Assembly (NCBI RefSeq): GCF_003325355.1
Contig: NZ_CP030850.1
Coordinates: 1,054,001-1,118,000 of the forward strand
Reading direction: 5' to 3'
From: Runella rosea
Lineage (GTDB): Bacteria; Bacteroidota; Bacteroidia; Cytophagales; Spirosomataceae
DNA length: 64,000 nt
Both the position numbers and the translations under genes were made by a program. The number at the start of each line of letters is the position of its first letter. Position 1 is the stretch's first letter. This document shows positions 1-7,595 of this stretch, piece after piece. The notes under the pieces are model-generated. The model made no database searches. It saw only the letters and a list, made by a program, of their open reading frames with translations, and was not told the origin of the DNA.

Positions 1-2
1 TT

Positions 3-485
3 GGCATTACAATGTCGATTGGTGCAATTCCTACCACGGTGATTACCCTGCTTAACCACAGCCGACTGTTACGAAAATATGCCACGGAATCGTTGAGGGT
101 AAAAAATGAAAACGAAGTTCCAGAAAAGACCAATGTGCTGGGTTCAACCATTACCCTCATTGCCGAAAATGAGAAAGATTCGCTGACGGTAGCAGTCGAT
201 GAATTGCTGTTTATTGAGTCGGCCAACAATTACTCTGAAGTCGTATTTTGGCAAAGTCAAAAACATCAAAAAGTATTGATAAGAAGTAGCCTGAGCCGCC
301 TTGAAGAACAAATTTCTCACGGAGATGTGATACGTTGTCATCGCTCATTCATCATCAATTTGAGGCAGGTTAATAAAATTTCTGGCAACGCCCAAGGCTA
401 TAAATTAGAGCTTCACAACTGGGACAGTCCCCTGCCCGTGGCGCGTCGATATACCGACTTAGTTGCCAACTATTTCAGAAAATAG
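3..485 (+). CDS. LytTR-family DNA-binding regulator, 5' end outside window
   Basis: The reading frame is open to the left window edge (G-I-T before the first Met at 12), so this is the C-terminal part of a longer protein. About residues 46-157 after that Met form a LytTR DNA-binding domain: the core VDELLFIESANNYSEV, then RSSLSRLEEQ, RCHRSFIINL and a closing PVARRY before the stop. The stretch before it, with SIGAIPTTVITLLNHSRLL, could be the end of a membrane region, since Bacteroidota LytTR proteins often carry an N-terminal membrane sensor instead of a receiver; that is inference. It is followed by phased repeats and an outer-membrane protein gene on the same strand, which makes the latter a candidate target. 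Confidence 0.85.
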   Translation, partial: GITMSIGAIPTTVITLLNHSRLLRKYATESLRVKNENEVPEKTNVLGSTITLIAENEKDSLTVAVDELLFIESANNYSEVVFWQSQKHQKVLIRSSLSRLEEQISHGDVIRCHRSFIINLRQVNKISGNAQGYKLELHNWDSPLPVARRYTDLVANYFRK

Positions 486-491
486 CCTTGT

Positions 492-560
492 CATTCATCC
501 CAAAAAAGGCCAATTAACCCCAAAAAGGGTCATTCTTCCCAAATCAGGGGCTATTATCCC
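492..560 (+). promoter_or_regulatory. Four phased ~20-bp direct repeats, candidate LytTR operator
   Basis: ATT followed two or three bases later by CCC recurs four times. ATT starts at 493, 513, 532 and 553, and CCC ends at 501, 521, 540 and 560. The first two CCC blocks are followed by a run of A and then GG; the third is followed by AAATCAGGGG. The period is about two helical turns. LytTR regulators typically bind spaced direct repeats on one DNA face, and the array sits directly after the LytTR gene and before the next gene. The assignment is inference; the repetition is seen directly. Confidence 0.5.
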
Positions 561-627
561 TTTTTTTTGTAACGTTATTTTTAGGCCCCTAGGTTTGTGT
601 CAGTCAAAACACAAACACGCATTCCGT

Positions 628-1968
628 ATGAAAGTCCTATTGTATCGTGCAGCAATCAGCAACAACCCTTTCCAATTGTTTTTCCTCTTTTCATTACTCT
701 TATCTTATTTGCCACTACATGCCCAAACCGCCGAAAAAGACACCACCGTTGAACGGTTGAAAATAAGGACCTCTTTTGCAAAATCATATTTTGGAATTGA
801 TGCTTTTTCCACCACAGGAGGCTCAACCCAATACGCCGCACAAGGCGGATTAAATTCAGTGGATTTTAGCGGAACCACCTCCCCCCGCATCATACTTGGC
901 GGTACACACTTCTGGGGATATGCAGATTTTTACATCGCAATTCCAGTGGCAAAATTGGGCAATCGAGTTCCTGCAGAACTTCAAAATATCTCTTATACTG
1001 AAGGGGTAGAAACGGGCTTCCGGGTATTTCCTATGCCAATACAAGAAGGAAAATTACGCCCTTTTGTAGGAATGTCGCTCAAAGGCATAAGTTTTGCCCA
1101 GATTTCCAACGAGCCGAACAAAACGTACAAAACAGTTCCTTCGGTCGCAAAAATTAAATTCCCCTTTCAGGCAGGCTTGGTCTATGCGCGCCCCAAAGTA
1201 CTGTTTCAGGCGGGTATTAACTATCAGAAGAACACCGATTATCAATACCCCATTTCCCGTACGGAATACGGTAACTTAAAACTATCGCCCTGGTCATTCA
1301 ACATTGGGTTGAGTTATTGGATTAATTCAAACGGAGGATTAGCTTCAAAAGGAGGAGAGCGCTACATGAAAGCTGGAATACGTAAATTGAGGGCCAAAAA
1401 TCGGTTAGATAGCTGGTACTTCGGCATTGGACCTTCAAGCTCGTTTGAACTCAGCAAATCTGAATACGTCAAAGAAAAATACCCGTTTTTGAAACAATCA
1501 AGCCCCGGAACACTGATGCCTGACATCGCCGCTGGTAGGTATATTCACAAAACCGATATGAACGTGGGAGTATCTTACCGTAAACTGCGTTACGGTTCGA
1601 ACGGGTACGATGTTAAACTAAACTACGAACGTCGTTCATACACCTTCGAAATGTACAAATTTTTGGGCGACTACCACGGTTTTGTTCCCTACGTAGGCCC
1701 GACGCTCGCCTACGAAGCTTTATCCTTTACCGATACCGACGGTGGCAGTGTTCAAACTTTTAAAGCAAAAAAAATGGCCCTTGGCGTCATTTTCGGTTGG
1801 GATATTCGGATTACCCGGGCCGAAACCTGGCTTTTACGTACCAATCTTCGCTATACCCCCAACCTACATTTAAAAGCAGAAGGTAAAAAAGTAATGTTTG
1901 ACCAATTGGAGTTCAATTTCATTCAGTTCGTGTGGTTTGTGGGTAGAAACAAAGCACTGAAAGGATAA
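628..1968 (+). CDS. Outer-membrane beta-barrel protein, function unknown
   Basis: This 446-residue protein starts with a signal peptide (MKVLLYRAAIS..., hydrophobic core LFFLFSLLLSYLPL, cleavage probably after LHAQ). The rest is rich in alternating aromatic and polar residues with glycine turns (YFGIDAF, FWGYADFYIAI, SWYFGIGPSSSFEL) and ends in NFIQFVWFVGRNKALKG, which fits an outer-membrane barrel. The frame is open further upstream to 463, but that extension would run through the phased repeats and place about 55 residues before a perfect signal peptide, so ATG 628 is preferred. I cannot assign a substrate or a precise family. Its position behind the LytTR gene suggests control by that regulator. 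Confidence 0.75.
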   Translation: MKVLLYRAAISNNPFQLFFLFSLLLSYLPLHAQTAEKDTTVERLKIRTSFAKSYFGIDAFSTTGGSTQYAAQGGLNSVDFSGTTSPRIILGGTHFWGYADFYIAIPVAKLGNRVPAELQNISYTEGVETGFRVFPMPIQEGKLRPFVGMSLKGISFAQISNEPNKTYKTVPSVAKIKFPFQAGLVYARPKVLFQAGINYQKNTDYQYPISRTEYGNLKLSPWSFNIGLSYWINSNGGLASKGGERYMKAGIRKLRAKNRLDSWYFGIGPSSSFELSKSEYVKEKYPFLKQSSPGTLMPDIAAGRYIHKTDMNVGVSYRKLRYGSNGYDVKLNYERRSYTFEMYKFLGDYHGFVPYVGPTLAYEALSFTDTDGGSVQTFKAKKMALGVIFGWDIRITRAETWLLRTNLRYTPNLHLKAEGKKVMFDQLEFNFIQFVWFVGRNKALKG

Positions 1969-2071
1969 ATTTACCTCAACAAAACCGACCCTGATTTAGT
2001 CGCTAAAAAAATAATTTATACGATTTTGGCACATCAGTAAATCGTTTATTTCAAAAGTGTTCTTTATAAAT

Positions 2072-2095
2072 CTACTAATTCTTGTGAATTAGTAG
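2072..2095. repeat. 10-bp inverted repeat upstream of a small gene
   Basis: CTACTAATTC (2072-2081) and GAATTAGTAG (2086-2095) are perfect reverse complements around a 4-base TTGT loop. It lies 27 bp before the ATG of the next gene. It is not followed by a long T run, so it may be an operator or leader hairpin rather than a terminator. Confidence 0.5.
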
Positions 2096-2121
2096 TATAT
2101 TGTACTAAATACTGGAAATTG

Positions 2122-2403
2122 ATGCTCGAAGAACTATTTGATATAGCGCAAAGAAATTTACCTAAGATAAATTTTGACCTACACATCGTCCGGCACGAGC
2201 GCTTTCAAAAAGAAGCAATAAAAGTTGTCTGCACCGTAAATGACTTTTCTGCTTCCAGAATTATCCGTAAAATATATGAAAATCCCTTCAGCATCAGTAC
2301 GGCTTGGTTTATTAACGAAAGAAGAGTAAATCCCCACTATTCAACAATCCTTGAGAACATCTACGAATCACAAGTCAAAGGTATCGGCATTCTGGTCTAT
2401 TAA
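2122..2403 (+). CDS. Hypothetical protein, 93 aa
   Basis: I do not recognise this protein. It starts at ATG 2122, directly preceded by an in-frame TTG. It is charged and soluble-looking, with no signal peptide or membrane segment: an N-terminal helix-like stretch (LEELFDIAQRNLP), a strand-rich middle (IKVVCTVNDF) and NPFSISTAWFINERRVNPHYSTI before a short hydrophobic end. The order of helix, strands and helices looks like a small alpha/beta domain. It stands alone, with a hairpin upstream and about 250 bp of AT-rich DNA with no convincing gene downstream. Confidence 0.5.
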   Translation: MLEELFDIAQRNLPKINFDLHIVRHERFQKEAIKVVCTVNDFSASRIIRKIYENPFSISTAWFINERRVNPHYSTILENIYESQVKGIGILVY

Positions 2404-2656
2404 TGGCAAATTATTTCCATTTAGAGCCATCGAAAGTCTTTTCTCATCAGAATCAGTATGGTATCCCAAAACGCTCAATCTAGATACAAATCCCCCAAAA
2501 TTCCAGCAAAAAAATCATAATAAATCTTTAAATTATATTATTTAAAAATAGACGCAAAAAAATACATCCCATTTTAATTCCCGCACTACACTTTTAGGGA
2601 TATTTAGCATACATTTATGCATTAATTTACCCTACCCAATATAAATATTGTTTTTT

Positions 2657-3001
2657 ATGGATACTATTCATTATTTCGCAGACTCACGAGATGAGCAGGA
2701 CTATGTCTTACATTCCGAAATTGACAATGACTATTTAATTCATCTAAAAGCCGAGCAGTCCCTCATTGAGGCCATGAATTGGCATGGCGGAAAGATTGCA
2801 AAATACAGATTTGAGGTAAATGTCCTCCCTAAATCTTCCAAACTGGGAATAAACAACGGAAGAATCTGGAAACTCCGAATTTGGGAGGGCGAAAAAGGAA
2901 TGGCCAATGGCAGTGTTGCCAATTATGACCGCGAATGGCAGCTCGCCCCTTCAAAAGAGCTAGTGCCGCATATTATGCGGATTTTAAAATTATACAATTA
3001 G
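2657..3001 (+). CDS. Hypothetical protein, 114 aa
   Basis: A compact soluble protein without signal peptide. ATG 2657 is chosen over the in-frame TTG at 2648. Features are an acidic N-terminus, the segment NGRIWKLRIWEGEKG, and a tail VANYDREWQLAPSKELVPHIMRIL. The pattern of a strand reporting rigid small residues, then NYDR.W and a C-terminal helix, recalls small Bacteroidota and Firmicutes domains of unknown function, but I cannot name a family with confidence. It is a single gene, closed by a strong hairpin that also serves the convergent gene. Confidence 0.55.
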   Translation: MDTIHYFADSRDEQDYVLHSEIDNDYLIHLKAEQSLIEAMNWHGGKIAKYRFEVNVLPKSSKLGINNGRIWKLRIWEGEKGMANGSVANYDREWQLAPSKELVPHIMRILKLYN

Positions 3002-3008
3002 TATTTTC

Positions 3009-3039
3009 AAAAAAAGCCGCTGTAAGAGCGGCTTTTTTT
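3009..3039. terminator. Bidirectional rho-independent terminator
   Basis: AGCCGCT (3015-3021) pairs with AGCGGCT (3027-3033). An A tract on the left and a T tract on the right extend the stem. It lies between the convergent genes ending at 3001 (+) and 3065 (-). Confidence 0.85.
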
Positions 3040-3064
3040 GAAAATGAGATTTACCCGAAAATAG

Positions 3065-3745
3065 TTATAATTCAAAGGTTTCTTCCTGCTCGTCAAAAAA
3101 TAAATAATTCAGAAACTCACAATACGGCTTGATAAGACGGCAGCCCTTTACAATCTCAGCGGCAAATCCTGACGACATCACTTCCGCATCGGAATATTTA
3201 TGCATAAAAAATAATTGCTTCCGTTTCAACAGATCAATGTCTGGGTGGTCTTCGGGGTATCCTTTTGGGGAACGCTGAAGGGATTCTCCCCAAATTTCGG
3301 GAAAATAATCACGGAATTCGGGGGCTTCAATGATACTTTTCAGACCTTGTGGGTTAAAGTCAATTTCCTGCCTAAATTTGGCCAAGTGCTTAGGTGTGGG
3401 TGCCCACATTCCCGCCCCTAAAAAGGATTCCCCTGGCTGAATATGCAGGTAAAAATCGGTACGGCCCGAATGACGCCCACCTGGCCCGATGGCCGCACTA
3501 AACCATTGTTTATAAGGCGATTTATCTTTGGAAAAACGGATGTCGCGATTGATACGAAAAATACAGTCCTTTACTTCCGTGTTGGGCAATGATTCAAATT
3601 CACTCAATCCTTTCAACACAGTGGCCACCAACTGTTCAAGGTCTTTTTTTGAGGTTTCATAACGTTTACGGTTTTCGGCAAACCAATCACGGTTATTGTT
3701 TTCGGCTAAGTCTTTTAAAAAATGTAAGGTTGACTGCGTCAGCAT
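3065..3745 (-). CDS. DUF2461 family protein
   Basis: The 226-residue length and the start (TLHFLKDLAENNNRDWFAENRKRYE) are typical of the DUF2461 / TIGR02453 family. The conserved FRINRDIRFSKDKSPYK and the central SFLGAGMWAPTPKHLAKFRQEI are present. The family is widespread in Bacteroidota and its biochemical function is not established. It is a single minus-strand gene diverging from trpS, with 74 bp between the two starts, and shares a terminator with the gene it meets head-on. Confidence 0.88.
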   Translation of the reverse strand: MLTQSTLHFLKDLAENNNRDWFAENRKRYETSKKDLEQLVATVLKGLSEFESLPNTEVKDCIFRINRDIRFSKDKSPYKQWFSAAIGPGGRHSGRTDFYLHIQPGESFLGAGMWAPTPKHLAKFRQEIDFNPQGLKSIIEAPEFRDYFPEIWGESLQRSPKGYPEDHPDIDLLKRKQLFFMHKYSDAEVMSSGFAAEIVKGCRLIKPYCEFLNYLFFDEQEETFEL

Positions 3746-3819
3746 AAGATTTCGTATTTTGCCTTAAAAATAGCAATTTTGCACCGCTTCGCAGGAAGAA
3801 GTACTGTAAACTACAAAAA

Positions 3820-4797
3820 ATGTCACGAATTTTAACGGGTATTCAAAGCAGCGGCAAACCGCACCTTGGCAATATTTTGGGCGCTATTTTGCCCGCCATT
3901 CAACTTTCCGAACAGACCGGAAATGAGTCATTTTTGTTCATTGCCGATTTGCATTCCTTAACCACCCTCAAAGATGCCAACACCCTCAAGGATAATATCC
4001 GGGCCGTGGCAGCGGCGTGGTTGGCGTGCGGACTGGACACGCAAAAAGTGGTTTTTTATCGCCAATCGCGGGTAGCCGCCTACCATACTGAACTGACATG
4101 GTACCTTTCGTGCATTACGCCTTACCCCATGCTGGCCAATGCCCACTCGTTCAAAGACAAGGCAGACCGGTTGGCAGATGTCAACGCGGGCCTGTTTGTC
4201 TATCCGGTGTTGATGGCTGCCGATATATTGTTGTACGACGCTCATTTTGTGCCCGTTGGAAAAGACCAGAAGCAACACCTCGAAATGACCCGCGACATGG
4301 CCGAAAACTTCAATCGCACCTACGGCGAAACCTTCGTGGTACCCGAAGCCCGCATTGATGAGCGAATGATGGTGATCCCTGGAATTGACGGTCAAAAAAT
4401 GAGTAAATCGTACGGGAATTACATCGACATTTTCTTGCCAGAAAAAGAATTACAAAAAATAACCAAGAAAATTATTTCGGATTCTACGCCACTTGAGGCT
4501 CCCAAAGACCCCGAAAACGACATTACTTTCAAGCTTTTTTCTCTCATTGCCAGCGAATCTGACATCGAAACAATGCGTCAGAATTATCTCAAAGGAGGCT
4601 ACGGCTACGGGCACGCCAAACAGGCTTTGTTTGAAGCACTAAACAGTCGCTTTGGGAAAGAGCGTGAACTTTTCAATTATTATTACCACGAAAACCCCGC
4701 TGCTTTGGAGCAAAAATTGCAGGAAGGCGAAGAAAAAGCCCGCGCCGTTGCGGCAAAAAAAATAGCTGATGTTCGCGAGAAAATTGGTTTATCTTAA
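3820..4797 (+). CDS. trpS: Tryptophan--tRNA ligase
   Basis: This cytoplasmic class I aminoacyl-tRNA synthetase charges tRNA-Trp with tryptophan. Its 325 residues match bacterial TrpS. The HIGH-type signature is PHLGN at residues 14-18 and the KMSKS loop is near residues 193-197 (GQKMSKSYGN). The family segments VYPVLMAADILLYDA and VPVGKDQKQHLEMTRD are also present. It begins a plus-strand run with the PAP2 phosphatase gene 42 bp downstream. Confidence 0.97.
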   Translation: MSRILTGIQSSGKPHLGNILGAILPAIQLSEQTGNESFLFIADLHSLTTLKDANTLKDNIRAVAAAWLACGLDTQKVVFYRQSRVAAYHTELTWYLSCITPYPMLANAHSFKDKADRLADVNAGLFVYPVLMAADILLYDAHFVPVGKDQKQHLEMTRDMAENFNRTYGETFVVPEARIDERMMVIPGIDGQKMSKSYGNYIDIFLPEKELQKITKKIISDSTPLEAPKDPENDITFKLFSLIASESDIETMRQNYLKGGYGYGHAKQALFEALNSRFGKERELFNYYYHENPAALEQKLQEGEEKARAVAAKKIADVREKIGLS

Positions 4798-4824
4798 CTC
4801 ACGCTAACCCAGCTTCCCACAAAC

Positions 4825-4830
4825 AGGAGG
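4825..4830 (+). promoter_or_regulatory. Consensus Shine-Dalgarno before the PAP2 gene
   Basis: AGGAGG lies 9 bp before ATG 4840. Genes in this window almost never carry such a site, as expected for Bacteroidota, so a perfect one here is unusual. Confidence 0.6.
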
Positions 4831-4839
4831 AGAATCTAC

Positions 4840-5415
4840 ATGCTCCATCAAATTCAGGAAATCGACACTCATCTATTTTTAACGCTCAATGGGTTACATA
4901 CCCATTGGGCAGATACGATTATGTATTGGGTAACACAGCGAAATACGTGGATACCCCTGTACGCCCTGCTGATTATTTGGCTCATTTGGAAGTATAACCA
5001 ACGTGCAGCAGGGATGATTGGCGCGCTGATTCTTACCATTATTATTGCCGACCAAACGGCCTCGGGCTTGCTCAAGCCCTTTTTTGAACGCTTACGGCCG
5101 TGCCATGTTTTGTACTTACAAGACAAACTCCACTTAGTAGTTGAAGATTGCGGGGGTAGGTATGGATTTGCCTCCTCCCACGCCGCCAATAGCTTTGGGC
5201 TAGCAATGGCGCTGTATTTACTGGTAGGAAAAAAGCACCCTTGGATCACTTGGTTCTTCTTTCCTTGGGCAGCGGCGGTCTCCTACAGCCGTATTTATGT
5301 AGGCGTTCATTATCCGTTTGATGTAGCTGTGGGGGCATGCATCGGAGCAGCGGCGGCGTGGATTGCGGTCAAAAGTGTTGAAAGAATCCTAAGGTTACGA
5401 AAAAACCCTGTGTAA
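4840..5415 (+). CDS. PAP2-family membrane phosphatase
   Basis: This 191-residue integral membrane protein has several hydrophobic segments and the three phosphatase motifs of the PAP2 / type 2 phosphatidic acid phosphatase family: KPFFERLRP (near 85-93), the histidine-containing SSHAANS (near 111-117) and SRIYVGVHYPFDV (near 148-160). The conserved histidines act as acid and nucleophile. Likely substrates are undecaprenyl pyrophosphate or phosphatidylglycerol phosphate, which the sequence does not settle. It follows trpS closely. An unrelated uppP-type enzyme is encoded at 39697-40491, so the two could be functionally redundant. Confidence 0.88.
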   Translation: MLHQIQEIDTHLFLTLNGLHTHWADTIMYWVTQRNTWIPLYALLIIWLIWKYNQRAAGMIGALILTIIIADQTASGLLKPFFERLRPCHVLYLQDKLHLVVEDCGGRYGFASSHAANSFGLAMALYLLVGKKHPWITWFFFPWAAAVSYSRIYVGVHYPFDVAVGACIGAAAAWIAVKSVERILRLRKNPV

Positions 5416-5464
5416 GATTCTTCAAAAAACTTCCCAATCATGAATTCAGTAAAAGAAAAATCCG

Positions 5465-5472
5465 TACCTTTG
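5465..5472 (+). promoter_or_regulatory. TAnnTTTG -7 promoter box for prs
   Basis: TACCTTTG matches the Bacteroidota sigma-A -7 element. It lies inside the 5' extension of the prs frame, 18 bp before ATG 5491, so transcription would start downstream of the upstream ATG (5440). This supports the shorter protein start. Confidence 0.55.
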
Positions 5473-5490
5473 CGCAAATTTTTTCAGGGC

Positions 5491-6435
5491 ATGGCCTCAT
5501 TTAATCCGATAAAAATATTCTCTGGTTCGCAGTCAAATTATTTGGCAGAAAAGGTTGCCCGTCATTACGGGAGAGACTTAGGCGGCTATAATTTACGTAA
5601 ATTCAGTGACGGTGAAATGTCACCCAGCTTCGAAGAATCCATTCGAGGATGCGACGTTTACTTGATCCAATCAACCTTTAATTCTTCCGAAAATTTCATG
5701 GAATTATTGTTGATGATAGACGCCGTCAAGCGGGCATCCGCTCACAAAATTACGGCGGTTATTCCTTATTTCGGATACGCTCGTCAGGATCGCAAAGACA
5801 AACCAAGGGTGCCGATTGCTGCCAAATTGGTGGCAAATTTGCTCACCGCTGCTGGAGCCGAGCAAATCATGACGCTTGATTTACACGCGGGGGCTATTCA
5901 AGGATTTTTTGACATTCCAGTGGTACACCTAGAAGGTACCAGCGTATTTGTGCCTTACATCAAGAGTCTAGAGCTAGACAATTTGGTGGTGGCTTCTCCC
6001 GACGTTGGTGGTGCCGCCCGCGCCCGAAACTTTGCGAAGTTTTTTAACGCCGACATTATCCTTTGCGACAAATACCGTAAAAGAGCCAACGAAGTAGCCT
6101 CAATGCAGGTAATCGGTGATGTAAAAGACGCCAACGTGGTTTTCATTGATGATTTGATTGATACAGGAGGCACCATTTGCAAAGCGGCCGAACTCGTTAT
6201 GAGCAAAGGAGCAAAGTCGGTACGGGCCATTTGTACCCACCCAGTGATGTCAGGCCCCGCACATGAACGTATTCGTACGTCGATGTTGCAAGAACTGATT
6301 GTGACGGATACCATTCCATTGCGCGAAGAAAATGAAAAAATTAAGGTATTGTCGGTGTCAGAATTATTTGCCAAAGCCATCGGCCGTATCCGTGACCACG
6401 AATCTATTAGTTCATTGTTTATAAATCCTGCCTAG
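5491..6435 (+). CDS. prs: Ribose-phosphate pyrophosphokinase
   Basis: It makes PRPP from ribose 5-phosphate and ATP for nucleotide, His and Trp synthesis in the cytosol. From ATG 5491 the protein is 314 residues, the usual size, and begins FNPIKIFSGSQSNYLAEKVA. Clear motifs are YFGYARQDRK (ATP-binding flexible loop), the divalent-cation site DLHAGAIQGFF, and the PRPP loop VVFIDDLIDTGGTI. An ATG at 5440 would add 17 residues, but a TAnnTTTG promoter box sits inside that extension. rplY follows 56 bp downstream, the usual prs-rplY order. Confidence 0.96.
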   Translation: MASFNPIKIFSGSQSNYLAEKVARHYGRDLGGYNLRKFSDGEMSPSFEESIRGCDVYLIQSTFNSSENFMELLLMIDAVKRASAHKITAVIPYFGYARQDRKDKPRVPIAAKLVANLLTAAGAEQIMTLDLHAGAIQGFFDIPVVHLEGTSVFVPYIKSLELDNLVVASPDVGGAARARNFAKFFNADIILCDKYRKRANEVASMQVIGDVKDANVVFIDDLIDTGGTICKAAELVMSKGAKSVRAICTHPVMSGPAHERIRTSMLQELIVTDTIPLREENEKIKVLSVSELFAKAIGRIRDHESISSLFINPA

Positions 6436-6491
6436 CAGGGGTTAATGAGTGATTCATTAGCTATTTTCAAACTATTTTAAATACAAAAATT

Positions 6492-7055
6492 ATGAAAAGT
6501 ACAGAGATTGTAGGGTTTAAAAGAGCGAATCTCGGCAAGAAAGAAGCACGCGAACTACGCCTTCAGGCAATGGTTCCATGTGTATTGTACGGTGGAGCGG
6601 AACAAGTGCACTTTGCGGCACCTATGTACCTCTTCCGTGAACTTCTTTTCTCTCCTAACGTTTACAAAGTGACGTTAAACATCGAAGGTGAAATTCATTA
6701 CGGAATTTTGCAGGATGTTCAGTATCACCCAGTGAGTGATATCATCCTTCACGCCGACTTTTTGGCCATTGACGATGAAAAAGAAATCAAAATTGAAGTA
6801 CCAGTCCGTTTTACAGGAACTGCCGTTGGGGTAACCAAAGGGGGTAAATTGGTACAGAAATTACGTAAAATCAAAGTAATCGGGTTGGCAAAAAACATCC
6901 CTGATTTCGTTGATGTACCAGTAGGTGATCTTGATTTAGGAAAATCAGTAAAAGTAGGTCACTTAAAAGTAGAAGGATTTAAAATCGTAAACAATGCTTC
7001 GCTACCAATCGCGGGTGTTGAAATCCCACGTGCATTGCGCGGTACGTTGAAGTAA
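6492..7055 (+). CDS. rplY: 50S ribosomal protein L25 / CTC family
   Basis: The 187 residues correspond to the long CTC form: an N-terminal L25 domain (about 1-90, with R..LGKKEARELR and VPCVLYGG) that binds 5S rRNA, and a C-terminal beta domain (about 95-187, with VPVRFTGTAVGVTKGGKL and VDVPVGDLDLGKSVKVGHL). It follows prs and is closed by a strong terminator shared with trxA. Confidence 0.96.
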   Translation: MKSTEIVGFKRANLGKKEARELRLQAMVPCVLYGGAEQVHFAAPMYLFRELLFSPNVYKVTLNIEGEIHYGILQDVQYHPVSDIILHADFLAIDDEKEIKIEVPVRFTGTAVGVTKGGKLVQKLRKIKVIGLAKNIPDFVDVPVGDLDLGKSVKVGHLKVEGFKIVNNASLPIAGVEIPRALRGTLK

Positions 7056-7084
7056 GCTTTCCCCATAAAATGGCTAATAGACAA

Positions 7085-7109
7085 GAAGCCCCGCAAATTG
7101 CGGGGCTTC
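7085..7109. terminator. Bidirectional terminator between rplY and trxA
   Basis: GAAGCCCCGCAA (7085-7096) and TTGCGGGGCTTC (7098-7109) are exact reverse complements, followed by CTTTT on the plus strand. It separates convergent genes. Confidence 0.85.
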
Positions 7110-7140
7110 TCTTTTATATACCAGAATTTTGTACGGCAAA

Positions 7141-7476
7141 TTAGGCAGTTACGGGCAATTGAGCTTTCAATTTGTCTTCCAACACTACCTGTGGTACAGC
7201 TCCTACTACGCGGTCTACCACCTCTCCATTTTTGAAAAACAACAAAGTTGGAATGCTACGAATACCAAATTTCATGGCTGTTTCCGGGTTCATGTCAACA
7301 TCTACTTTTCCGATAACTGCCTGTCCTTCATAAGCTTCTGCAAGTTTTTCTACTACTGGGCCAACCATGCGGCAAGGTCCGCACCATTCTGCCCAAAAAT
7401 CTACCAAAACTGGCTTATCTGAACCTGCGACCAAGTCGCCAAAGTTTGCGTCTGTAATTTCGACTGCCTTTCCCAT
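7141..7476 (-). CDS. trxA: Thioredoxin
   Basis: This 111-residue cytoplasmic thioredoxin reduces protein disulfides. The active site WCGPC is at residues 31-35 in VDFWAEWCGPCRMVGPV. The cis-proline segment FGIRSIPTLLFFKNGEVV and the C-terminal helix are complete, and there is no signal peptide. It is a single gene; its leader contains a hairpin that recurs upstream of ftsX (see 7485-7513). Confidence 0.96.
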   Translation of the reverse strand: MGKAVEITDANFGDLVAGSDKPVLVDFWAEWCGPCRMVGPVVEKLAEAYEGQAVIGKVDVDMNPETAMKFGIRSIPTLLFFKNGEVVDRVVGAVPQVVLEDKLKAQLPVTA

Positions 7477-7484
7477 TTTATTAT

Positions 7485-7513
7485 TGATGACCGGGTCGCC
7501 GGTACGATTAGTG
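7485..7513 (-). promoter_or_regulatory. Leader hairpin of trxA, shared with ftsX
   Basis: Read in the trxA direction, a stem ACCGG / CCGGT (7503-7499 with 7494-7490) encloses the loop CGAC. It ends about 13 nt before the start codon. Flanks CACT.A and GTC.TCA are also present at the ftsX copy (41712-41741), where one stem pair is changed on both sides. Confidence 0.5.
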
Positions 7514-7595
7514 AATGATTGTATTTAGTGAAGAAACCATTTTGCCCCCGGCAAAAGTTCCCAAACTTTAAAATCGACAATCTTCCTACAATAGC

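Noticed and set aside
463-627. Upstream extension of the outer-membrane protein frame
   Set aside because: It overlaps the LytTR gene and the phased repeats, and would put 55 residues before a normal signal peptide.
2351-2545. Plus-strand frame of 64 codons overlapping the 93-residue gene
   Set aside because: It overlaps in another frame and has no coding-like features.
3746-3819. Possible tRNA in the 74-bp gap before trpS
   Set aside because: No acceptor stem, T-loop TTCGAAT or cloverleaf pairing can be drawn; no tRNA was found anywhere in the window.
5440-5490. Upstream ATG of prs giving a longer protein
   Set aside because: A TAnnTTTG promoter box lies inside the extension, and homologues start at the later ATG.
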